From the NCBI GenBank assembly GCA_038380435.1, contig JAWZYU010000028.1, positions 44,451,095 to 44,515,094 of the forward strand: DNA of 64,000 nt, read 5' to 3'. Origin of the DNA: Ryuthela nishihirai (taxonomy: Eukaryota; Arthropoda; Arachnida; Araneae; Heptathelidae). This document shows positions 34,772 to 44,608 of the stretch, one piece after another. How positions within the stretch are numbered: the first letter of the stretch is position 1; every line of letters begins with the position of its first letter. Made by a program: the position numbers and the translations under genes. The notes below the pieces were generated by a model that had not been told where the DNA came from, searched no databases, and was given only the letters and a program-made list of their open reading frames with translations.

Positions 34772-35140
34772 CCAGAGGTGGCTCAGTCTGTAGCGCACCC
34801 AGTTCGTAATCTGCAGTTGTCAGGCTCGAGTCGCACTGTGCCAGCGATTAGATTTATCGCCGCAAAACTCCCCGCCTTGCCCTCGTTCAGTAGGGAACAG
34901 CGATAGGCTTTGGATAAGCCGCCGTCCCTCGTATGGGACGTAAAGCCGTGGTTCCGTGTGTGGGAGAGCCATAGCTCATGCACGTAAAAAAAAACATTGG
35001 ATGGCCTTGAGGGGAGGCTATAATCTGTTTCCTAACAGCTGTCCAGTACGTCCCCTTCCCCAATATTCTCGGGCTCTTTGTGACCTGGCATTTAGCCTAT
35101 TATATGCACAAAAGTGCCGCTCAGAGGTAAAACAATCCAT
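34772..35140 (+). mobile_element. SINE-A, old full-length copy
   Basis: Diverged head gtggctcagtctgtagcgca, body, and tail gaggtaaaacaatcca. It runs directly into the 65-bp minisatellite. Confidence 0.82.
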
Positions 35141-35915
35141 AATAAATTGGCAGACCAGTGTATGTGATACCATAATAACATGTAGACCAGTGTATGTGTA
35201 TACGTAATAAATTGGCAGACCAATGTGTGTGATACCATAATAATATGTAGACCAGTGTATGTGTATACGTAATAAATTGGCAGACCAGTGTATGTGATAC
35301 AATAATAATATGTAGACCAGTGTATGTGCATACGTAATAAATTGGCAGACCAGTGTATGTGATACCATAATAATATGTAGACCAGTGTATGTGTGTATAC
35401 GTAATAAATTGGCAGACCAGTGTATGTGATACCATAATAATATGTAGACCAGTGTATGTGTATACGTAATAAATTGGCAGACCAGTGTATGTGATATAAT
35501 AATAATATGTAGACCAGTGTATGTGTATACGTAATAAATTGGCAGACCAGTGTATGTGATATAATAATAATATGTAGACCAGTGTATGTGTATACGTAAT
35601 AAATTGGCAGACCAGTGTATGTGATACCATAATAATATGTAGACCAGTGTATGTGTATACGTAATAAATTGGCAGACCAGTGTATGTGATACCATAATAA
35701 TATGTAGACCAGTGTACGTAATAAATTGGCAGACCAGTGTATGTGATACCATAATAATATGTAGACCAGTGAATGTGTATACGTAATAAATTGGCATACT
35801 AGTGTATGTGATACCATAATAATATGTAGACCAGTGTATGTGATACCATAATAATATGTAGACCAGTGTATGTGTATACGTAATAAATTGGCAGACCAGT
35901 GTATGTGATACCTGC
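35141..35915. repeat. 65-bp minisatellite, about 12 units
   Basis: The unit is ggcagaccagtgtatgtgat, then accataataatatgtagac and cagtgtatgtgtatacgtaa. The period is 65 bp with a few shortened or extended units. The minus strand has no stop in any of three frames across most of the array, which creates overlapping frames of 308, 241 and 169 codons. None has independent support as a gene. Confidence 0.94.
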
Positions 35916-36608
35916 ACTATCTTCATGCTTGGTATTTGATTCAACAGTTTTCATGTATGGTCTAGAAAACCTTAACTTAATGACTTATTATTTTTGTGAA
36001 AGAGTGAGTTAATTAATTGTGCGAATTGAAGTGAATAAATTGGATTTGTTGCAAGAAACGCTACCGAAATTAATGCTGGGATTAAAGTATTAAACAATTC
36101 ATGGTCTTCCAGACCTTATCAGCACAGAATAGTGAACAGTGGTTTTTGGTTCATTAAAGAACCTACCTTTCCCCACATGTTCATAGTGTATTAATAACAG
36201 TATTCGTAAATTCCTTATTTGCCCAATATTGTAATTATTACGACCGTTGAGAAACAAAACCCATTAAGAAGGTTAATGAGGTTTTTGTCTTTTTCTAATT
36301 AGAGAAATAATGATTTTTCTTAAGAAGAGAGTGTGGTTGATAGTTTTTTTTTTATTTTCTGGTGATGCAAAGGATGTGGTCACTAAGGTAACTAAAAGCA
36401 TCTGAGAAAAATAATACTTCATTTAGGCAAAGCGATAGAGCTGATGATTCGATATAGGCCCCAGTAATTACATATTCGTTGACAGAAAATGAAAGAATTT
36501 TAACTCGCTTATCCGATTTTGGTTAAAACGAAATTTTGAGTGTTTTAAAGCCATGTTCATTTACGAAAAATCATAGAGTTTGATATCTCTAGCCGACACA
36601 AATCATAG
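35916..36608. other. No gene recognised
   Basis: AT-rich, no supported feature. Confidence 0.45.
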
Positions 36609-36610
36609 AT

Positions 36611-37000
36611 AGGAGCTGAGGCAGCTCGCCTAGTAGCGCGCCAGGCTCGTAATCTGCAGTTCCTAGGTTCGAGTCCAAACTGGATCAGCGTTGAGATTTA
36701 TCTCCACAAAACTCCCCGCCCTGTCCACGGTCAATAGGGGAAACCGATCTGCTTGGAAAGGCCGCCGTCCGTCGGATGGGACGTTAAGCCGTGGCCCCGT
36801 GTGCGGGAGAGCCATACCCTGTGCACGTTAAAGAACACGCTGGATGGCCTTGACGGGAGGCTACCTCTGTCTCCCAACAGCCATTCCAGTGGGTCCCTTC
36901 CCCAACCTTCTCTGAGCCTTCGGGGTCCTTGTGACCTGACCATTTAGCCCATTTTGTGCAAAAAAAGTGTCGCTCCGAGGTAAAACAACCAACCAACCAA
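36611..37000 (+). mobile_element. SINE-A variant head, copy 1
   Basis: The 5' end is gagctgaggcagctcgcctag instead of the usual gggggtggctcagtcggtag. The body is standard and the tail is aaaacaaccaaccaacc. Confidence 0.87.
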
Positions 37001-37020
37001 TCCTAATTGCGAATCACAGA

Positions 37021-37378
37021 CAGCAGCTGAGGCAGCTCGCCTAGTAGCGCGCCAGGCTCGTAATCTTCAGTTCTAAGGGTTGAATTCCACCTGTGCTAGC
37101 GTTGAGATTTATTTGCGTTAAATTTGCAACCCAATTGTGCTTGGAGCTTGGAAAAGCCGCCGTCTCTCATAATGAAATTATAGAAACCGATTTCTCCATT
37201 ATTATCATCTACGTTAAGGAACACGCTGGACGGCCTTGACCAGTCTTCTTATCTGTCCCCTAATAACTGTTCAGTGGGTCGCCCTCCCCCAAGCTTCTCT
37301 GAGAAATTGGGGTCCTTGTCACCTGCCATTTAGCTCATTATATTCCAGAAAATACCGCTCATAGGTAAAACAACCCAA
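37021..37378 (+). mobile_element. SINE-A variant head, copy 2
   Basis: It shares the variant 5' end with the copy just upstream but its body is more diverged. Both are preceded by similar 12-mers, aatcatagatag and aatcacagacag. Confidence 0.83.
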
Positions 37379-37739
37379 AATTTATAATCCCTTTTTTCAA
37401 GCAGTATTACAAGCGCATTTATTTAAATGTTTATAACTATTCCAGAAAATTTCCGTCTTGGATAGATGAAATCTTCAACACGGAAATGTTTTTCAAATGA
37501 GAATATTGCTATGTAGCAGATCCATTGCCTATATACGATTTTTGTAATTCGTTTCTGACATGAAACGAATGCATATTTGTCAGTTTTTGAAATATGCATT
37601 GTCCGTCCAAATTATTTCGAACACCTGCCAAATTAATCGTCGTACAATACCCAAATTTTAAAGTTTTGAATTCTCTGGTCATAGTTCTTTTTGAAATGGG
37701 TTTTGAAGTTGCTGATAGTAGTCATCTCTTAACTGATGA

Positions 37740-38559
37740 GCGTTGAGATTTATCTCAGCAAAATTCCCCGCCCTGCCCACTGTCAGTAGGGGACACCGAT
37801 GGGCTTGGAAAGGCCGCCGTCCGTCGGATGGGACGTTAAGCCGTGGCCCCGTGTGCGGGAGAGCCATACCCTGTGCACGCTAAAGAACACGCTGGATGGC
37901 CTTGACGGGAGACTACCATCTGTCTCCCAACAGCTGTTCCAGTGGGTCCCCTCCCCCAACCTTCTCTGAGCCTTCGGGGTCCATGTGACCTGGCCATTTA
38001 GCCCATGGTGTGCAAAAAAGTGCCGCTCAGAGGTAAAACAACCCAACATTAAAGAACACACTGGATGGCCTTGACGGGAGACTACCATCTGTCTCCCAAC
38101 AGCTGTTCCAGTGGGTCCCCTCCCCCAACCTTCTCTGAGCCTTCGGGGTCCATGTGACCTGGCCATTTAGCCCATGGTGTGCAAAAAAGTGCCGCTCAGA
38201 GGTAAAACAACCCAACATTAAAGAACACGCTGGATGGCCTTGACGGGAGACTACCATCTGTCTCCCAACAGCTGTTCCAGTGGGTCCCCTCCCCCAACCT
38301 TCTCTGTGCCTTCGGGGTCCATGTGACCTGGCCATTTAGCCCATGGTGTGCAAAAAAGTGCCGCTCAGAGGTAAAACAACCCAACATTAAAGAACACGCT
38401 GGATGGCCTTGACGGGAGACTACCATCTATCTCCCAACAGCTGTTCCAGTGGGTCCCCTCCCCCAACCTTCTCTGTGCCTTCGGGGTCCATGTGACCTGG
38501 CCATTTAGCCCATGGTGTGCAAAAAAAGTGCCGCTCAGAGATAAAACAACTCAACCCAA
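37740..38559 (+). mobile_element. SINE-A with fourfold 3'-half array
   Basis: The copy starts after the head (gcgttgagatttatctc). Its 3' half is present four times, each unit exactly 169 bp, starting (taaagaacac) at 37881, 38050, 38219 and 38388. Each unit ends gtaaaacaacccaa and rejoins at cattaaagaacac. One 14-bp target-site duplication, ctcttaactgatga (37726-37739 and 38560-38573), encloses everything. Units differ by only a few bases. Confidence 0.95.
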
Positions 38560-38573
38560 CTCTTAACTGATGA

Positions 38574-38891
38574 ACTCTAAAGTTCATGCAAGCAAACGCC
38601 TAGTTCTGTCTGTCTGAGTCATTTTCTTTCCGCATTTACCACTATTGGCGGTCGTTTGCCTAAACCATTCCATTCTCTTGGGATTTCATGCCCGTGATTT
38701 TCCTCTAGGTTCGATCACCTCCATTACCGATGCTTCCGTCCACCGCGTTTCAACAGTGAGTCCCCCTTTCGAATTCCGATCAACCTTTGTACCCATGTCG
38801 CACTTTACATTGCTTTCCACCGTGCCTTGACGACTTTTATAGGATTTTGTAGTATGCTTAAATCTAAACGAAATTTTGCATACATTGGCTT
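38574..38891. other. No gene recognised
   Basis: Short spacer. A 61-codon frame at 38645-38830 has no recognisable content. Confidence 0.4.
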
Positions 38892-38903
38892 AGTTTCGTG
38901 GTG

Positions 38904-39283
38904 GTTGGTTGTTTTATCTCTGAGAGGCACTTTTTGTGCACACCATGGGTAGGTCACAAAGACTCCGAAGGCTCAGAGACGGTTGGGGGAGGGGGACCCA
39001 CTTGAGCAGCTGTTGGGAAACAGATGATAGCCTCCCGTCGAGGCCATCCAGCGTGTTCTTTAACGTGCACAGGGTATGGATGGCTCTCTTGCACATTGCA
39101 CCACGGCTTAACATCTCACCCGACGGACGGCGGCCTTTACAAGCCCATTGGTGTCCCGTACTGACCGTGGGCAGGGTGGGGAGTTTTGCGGAGACACATC
39201 TCAACGCTGACTCAGCTGGGACTCGAACTTGAGAACTGCACATTACGAGCCTGGCGTGCTACCGACTGAGCCACCGCCGCCAC
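38904..39283 (-). mobile_element. SINE-A, full length
   Basis: Target-site duplication agtttcgtggtg at 38892-38903 and 39284-39295. The tail is variant (gttggttgttttatc). Confidence 0.92.
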
Positions 39284-39295
39284 AGTTTCGTGGTG

Positions 39296-40120
39296 ATTTG
39301 AGACAGTTTATTGATTCGCCTTTATCATAGGATCATATAGTAGTGATTTTAAACTATTTTGGTGTAGAAAAATTACCATACATATGTATAGGTTGAACTT
39401 TATTAAGCACGATATTTTGATAAAATGTATTATAAATATGGAGTAAACCATTGATTAATTGATTGATTTTGTTCTGGTAAAAAAAATACGAAACGTATTG
39501 TCTCTCGCACTGAAGATAGTAGCAGACCAGATAAACAACAAAACAAGCAATAGCATAGGATTTAGGAATTAGCCCTTAAAATTTATACCTATTAGAATAA
39601 TAATACAGGAGGCCTCAACGATAATCTCCAAAACATTTCTCTCAATCATTATTAAACTGTTGAGCCTAACGCAGTTCACGGAATCTGAACCTTTCAATAT
39701 AAAAAGGGAATATTTTTCAAATTATATATGTATGAACATATATTACTTCCTCTAGATATAATGGGAGTTATTTTATCATAGTGACATTCCAAGGATATTG
39801 CATGACCTGTCAGTCGTCCATGCAAGTCGCTGTTCGAGAATAACAAGACTTGATATTAATCGCCTTCTGACAGTGAGAGAAGGCTAACTACTTATTTCCG
39901 AAAAATTATTGCGACCAAACCCTTCTATTATTTTAGTAGGGACACGTGTTCTTTTTTAAGTGTCTTCCTACATCAATTCGTAATACTTCAACTTATCACT
40001 TTGCGACTTTATATATCTGCTATTATCGTTCATTGCTTGCCACTTTTCAAGAATGGGATTTTTTCCCTTTTTTTTGTACCTACTTGGAAAGAGTTCCCGT
40101 GTTCAATGACAAAAACCTAT
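39296..40120. other. No gene recognised
   Basis: Unique-looking AT-rich sequence with a 90-codon frame (39946-40218) of no recognisable domain. Confidence 0.4.
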
Positions 40121-40369
40121 TATCTAATTACATGAGGGGAAAAGAAAAGAAGACTCGATGGATGGGGAGGGTGGGGGAAGAAAATAGGAAAGTGTACAAT
40201 GGATTTGATGGTGTCTGAGCTCATCATTTTGAAATGACAGACGACTAAGGCAAAAAAGAAATCGTAAGAGAAGTGTGACGACTTTGCCAGTTAGAGGAAA
40301 TGTTATTCGCATGATGGCACGAATGTCCTCATCGAAATGATTTTTCTCTCAAATTTGTAGCTGTGTGGG

Positions 40370-40510
40370 ACGTATCTGTTTTGCTGTTGCGTGTGAGAAG
40401 GAAGTCCCGGATGGAGAAAATGAGGATTTGAAGACGAAGAGATTGATCAGTTTGAAGCGAGCTTTTGTCGACAAACTTACTGAAGGGAAGTGAAGTATGG
40501 TTGATGGGAT
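40370..40510 (+). pseudogene. Unknown coding-like repeat, copy 1 (decayed)
   Basis: This stretch aligns by eye with 60915-61070. Both contain tgaagacg followed by a ttgatca, then ttttgtcgaca or tttgtcgaca, and end gttgatgggatc. The frame readable in the other copy is broken here by stops, but WDVSVLLLR and NLLKGSEVW are still visible. Function unknown. Confidence 0.4.
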
Positions 40511-40669
40511 CACGATTTTTTTATCCCTTTGGCTAGCTGAAGGAGAGGAAAAAAAAGGAAATGTCCTTGTGCTAAGACTTCATTGATAATACTTTCGCTG
40601 ATGCGTAGTGAAGGTTCTTTCGTGTTAAGTGTACGTGTCAATTTAAGACCGCTTTGGCTTTTACGATAG

Positions 40670-40853
40670 AGTGATTTTCGTAAGGAAGAGACTCCGGTGG
40701 AGGTCTGTTTCTCTTTGGAATCAGGAGATCAAAGATTTGAAGAAAGTCTGTTTAAAGTGCGAAGTTTGCAAGTACCGTTTGTCGATTACGACGAAAAGGA
40801 AAAATTCGTGTTTCGTGACATAAAAATAGCAAAGAGTTTGGGATGCAATTAAT
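40670..40853 (+). other. Coding-like open stretch, unrecognised
   Basis: A stop-to-stop frame of about 60 codons without ATG: acidic, mixed composition, for example VEVCFSLESGDQRFEES and VPFVDYDEKEKFVF. It could be an exon or relic. The frame is short enough to occur by chance, and I do not recognise the sequence. Confidence 0.25.
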
Positions 40854-40916
40854 ATTTTGGGAGTGTTTTCATTAACGTGGTTAAAATGTTACATTTATTA
40901 TTTATTGTAAAGGTAG

Positions 40917-41177
40917 GGGGATATTAAAGAGGAAGATTTAGGTTGTTTCAACACTGAGGAACAATTGTTTTTGCATTTGAGAGATAGGTTAGGTGAACGA
41001 GAAACACTTCCGAAGTTGAGGCTGATAAGGAACAGAGTTCTGGAGGGAGTAGAATTGGAGAAGGAATGGAAAGGAGTGGAACTGGGGAAAAAATCAGATA
41101 TGGAGGAGGGAGTAGAATTGGGGAAGGAATGGAAAGGAGTGGAACTGGGGAAAAATCAGATATGGAGGAGGGAGTAG
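40917..41177 (+). other. Coding-like stretch running into minisatellite
   Basis: A stop-to-stop frame (first ATG-equivalent near 40965) begins DIKEEDLGCFNTEEQLFLHL and continues into the repeats EGVELEKEWKGVELGK. The 5' part has a balanced, protein-like composition. The 3' part is the start of the 62-bp purine-rich repeat. No domain recognised. Confidence 0.3.
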
Positions 41178-41760
41178 AATTGGGGAAGGAATGGAAAGGA
41201 GTGGAACTGGGGAAAAATCAGATATGGAGGAGGGAGTAGAATTGGGGAAGGAATGGAAAGGAGTAGAACTGGGGAAAAATCAGATATGGAGGAGGGAGTA
41301 GAATTGGGGAAGGAATGGAAAGGAGTGGAACTGGGGAAAAATCAGATATGGAGGAGGGGCAGAACTGTGGAAGGAGCTGCACTGGAGAGAAGCACAGCTG
41401 AAAAATGGGCGTAATTGTGGAAGGAGCAGGGCTGGGAAGAGGAGAAGAGCAATGGAAGGAGCAGAACTGGGGAAGGAGATGAGCTGGAGAAAGAGCAGAA
41501 CTGGTAACGAGCTGAACTGGGGAAGGAGAAGAGCTGGCGAAAGATCAAAGCTGGTAAGGAGATGAACTGAAGAAGGAGCAGAACTGGTAAGGAGCTGAAC
41601 TGGGGAAGGAGATGAGCTGAAGAAGGAGCAGAACTGGTAAGGAGTTGAACTGAGGTAGAAGAAGAGCTGGAGAAGGAGCAGAACTGGTAAGGAACTGAAC
41701 TGAGGAAGGAACTGAACTGAGGAAGGAACGAAACTGGGGCAGGAATAAAACTAGCTTTAG
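41040..41760. repeat. Purine-rich 62-bp minisatellite and degenerate tail
   Basis: About five units of 62 bp (ggagtagaattggggaagga, then aatggaaaggagtggaactg, gggaaaaatcagatatggag) to about 41355. An irregular purine run on the same theme (ggagcagaactggtaaggag) continues to about 41760. The whole tract is strongly purine-biased on the plus strand and could form triplex or other non-B DNA. Confidence 0.92.
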
Positions 41761-41957
41761 TGTTTAACTGACAGGACGATGGCTAAATATCAATCAAAAG
41801 AACGCAGTAATTCAATTAAACTAGGACTCTGTTTAGTAAGCTAAGTACACCATGTTTCCAACACTTTATATACGACACTTCATTGATTTCACTAAACATT
41901 TTACATAGAACATTGTCTTGAACACGAAACGAAACTTGGACAGCTTCCTGACATATT

Positions 41958-42325
41958 TGGAGTGGGGTGGTTCAGTCGGTACCCCGCCAGGCTCGTAATC
42001 TGAAGTTCCCAGGTTCGAGTCCCAGCTGGGTTAGCGTTGATATTTATATCTGCAAAACTGCCCGCCATGCCCACGGTTAGTAGGGAACACCGATAGGCTC
42101 GGAAAGGCTGCCGTCCGTTAAATGGGATGTTAAGCGTGGCGCCGAGTTGGATAGAGCCATATCCTGTGCACATTAAAGAACACGTTGGATGAACTTGACG
42201 GGAGACTTACATCTATCTTTCAACATAGGTTCCAGTGGGTTCCTCTCTCCAACCTTCTAGGGGTCCCTGTGACCTGGCCATTTAGCCCAGTGTGTGCAAA
42301 AACGTGTAGCTAAGAGGTAAAACAA
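41958..42325 (+). mobile_element. SINE-A, old full-length copy
   Basis: Head gtggttcagtcggtaccccg with intact B box; body diverged; tail gaggtaaaacaata. No TSD seen. Confidence 0.82.
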
Positions 42326-42820
42326 TATACAAATATATAAAATACAAATATGTAAAAGGTCATTTAGGATGACCTTTTATATATTGGTATAGAAATATTC
42401 GTTATACATTGAGGAAAACCATGCTACTTTCTCTGAAATGATGGCTTTTCCAAAATGGCGGCTTGCAATAAAAATAATGACACCTTTCTTAGTAGCGAAA
42501 AAAAATTGGAAGACAGGTGGCTAGGAATATCATAAAGTTGAAATCTATGCTGTAAAGTTGCTGCGAAAACTACAGACTGTGTACGAAAAAAAACAATCAG
42601 TGAAAGTTTGAGACCGTGCTACAAGGTCATGGAAAAAACCACAGAATATGCGTAAAGGATAGTGGAAGTTGGAGACACTGTTAAGGACAGTGACAAAAAC
42701 GGCAGCCTATGAACAAGTGTCAGGGAAACTTGATTCAGTGAATCAAGTTTGTCGCAGAAACTGCATACTTTGAATAAGGATCAATGAATGTTAGAAACCG
42801 ATTTTAGAGACGTCAGAAAA
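42326..42820. other. No gene recognised
   Basis: It contains a short perfect hairpin (aaaggtcattt/aggatgaccttt region, 42355-42385). Otherwise nothing is supported. Confidence 0.4.
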
Positions 42821-42893
42821 ATTGGGTTGTTTCACCTCTGTGTGACATTTTTTTCCCAAACAATGGGTAAATGGTCCACAAGGGATCCCGAAG

Positions 42894-43215
42894 AGGCGGG
42901 GTTGGCTCAGTCGGTAGTGCATCAGGATTGTAATCTGCAGTTCCAAGGTTCGAGTTCCACTTGGGCCAATATTGAGATTTATCTCCCTTCCTGCCTTGTC
43001 AGTAGGGGACAGCGATGGGATTAAGAAGGTAGCCGTCCGACGGATGTTAAGTTAATCAGTGGCCCCCATCTGCGGAATATCCATGCACTGTGCATGTTAA
43101 AGAACACACTGGATGGCATTGAAGGAAGGCTACTATCTGTCTCCTAATAGCTGTTCAATGGGTCCCCTCACCTCAACCTTCTCCGATCCTTCGAGTCCCT
43201 GTGACCTGGTCATTT
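42894..43215 (+). mobile_element. SINE-A, middle-aged nested copy
   Basis: Plus-strand head ggcggggttggctcagtcgg with body to gacctggtcattta. The last part of the tail is missing. Confidence 0.83.
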
Positions 43216-43385
43216 ACAAGCCCAAGGGTTCAAAGAAGGTTGGGAAGAGGGAACCCACCGAATAGCTCTTAGGAGACAGATGGTACCCCCCGGCAAGTCT
43301 GTGCAACATGTTCTTTAGTAGGCAATGGGTATGGCTCTCCCAAACACGAAGCACACAGCTTTATGTCCCATCCAACGTACGGAGG

Positions 43386-43767
43386 CGGGACGGGGGTGGC
43401 TCAGTCGGTAGCGCGCCAGGCTCGTAATCTGAAGTTCCCAGGTTCGAGTCCCAGCTGGGTCAGCGTTGAGATTTATCTCCGCAAAACTCCCCGTCCTGCC
43501 CACGGTCAGTAGGGGACACCGATGGGCTTGGAAAGGCCGCCGTCCCTCGGATGGGACGTTAAGCCGTGGTTCCGTGTGCGGGAGAGCCATACCCTGTGCG
43601 CGTTAAAGAACACGCTGGATGGCATTGACGGGAGGCTACCATCTGTCTCCCAAAAGCTGTTCCAGTGGGTCCCCTCCCCCAACCATCTCTGAGCCTTCGG
43701 GGTCTACGTGACCTGGCCATTTAGCCCATGGTGTGCAAAAAAGTGCCGCTCAGAGGTAAAATAACCC
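43386..43767 (+). mobile_element. SINE-A, young nested copy
   Basis: Full-length, close to consensus. Target-site duplication aacgtacggagg at 43374-43385 and 43768-43779, within the old copy. Confidence 0.94.
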
Positions 43768-44125
43768 AACGTACGGAGGTCTTTCCAAGCCCATTGATGT
43801 CCCCTACTGTTGAAGGGTAGTGTGGGAAGTTTTTGCGGAGATAAATCTCGAAGCTGGCCCAGGTGAGACTCGAACCTGACAACTGCAGATTAAGAGCTGA
43901 CGCACTACCAGTTGAGTCACCCAAGCCTTCAGAAAAAATGGATTATAGAGGAAAATTACCTAACAACATGTTGTTGGATTAAAAAAAATGTCATGTCGCT
44001 TAATGGGGGGGGGGGGGGCTAGTCGTGTGCACTAAACTGGAAAGCACCTTCTGGACCAGAGTCTTCAATTACAGTCAATTACATTTCCAGTGATTAATTC
44101 TATCGTATGATGCTTAAAGTTACTA

Positions 44126-44275
44126 ATAGAGGATGATTGCTCTGCGAGAGGTAACTCAGCGGTCAGGTCACCTGACATGTTATCAGAAGGTCGTGGGTTC
44201 AGATCTCACCCGACTAATGACAATGTTTCCTCTATAATTATCTAAGATATTTTATATAACTTTTACTTTGTTTAA
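44126..44275 (+). mobile_element. SINE-D, tRNA-derived
   Basis: tRNA-like part with A box ggtaactcagcggtcagg and B-box-like gtgggttcagatctc, then tgacaatgtttcctctataa and an AT-rich 3' end. A second copy in inverted orientation interrupts the neighbouring LINE. Confidence 0.75.
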
Positions 44276-44608
44276 TAAGTTGGTTCCAAGAAACTTTCTT
44301 GTTACGTTATTCTTTTCATTGGTATATTCAAATATAGAATATGGTATATTTGAAACTGATGTTTGGGATTATTAACAAAATTTAAATAATTCATATTTGG
44401 TGCATAAGGGAATTTTCAAAAGTGCATTTAGAATTAAATATTTAAATATTTCGTTTCCTATAAGATATTTTCATAATATTAGACAAGTTAATTTTTACAA
44501 AATTATTTTATTCCTATCATCATCCTCCTCCTCAAGCAGCCATGGACTACAGAGGTCGAACCAGACCGAGCAATTTAGTTCTCCAAGCAAGTCTGTCCTG
44601 ATCTACAT

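Larger units (their letters stand above)
42822..43920 (-). mobile_element. Old SINE-A carrying two inserted SINE-As
   Basis: The oldest, minus-strand copy is read in three pieces: 42822-42893 (tail side), 43219-43385 (body) and 43780-43920 (head, ending gttgagtcacccaagcc). The gaps are filled by two plus-strand SINE-A insertions. Confidence 0.85.

Noticed and set aside
35018..35944. 308-codon minus-strand gene
   Set aside because: It is the 65-bp minisatellite read through. The other two frames are equally open.
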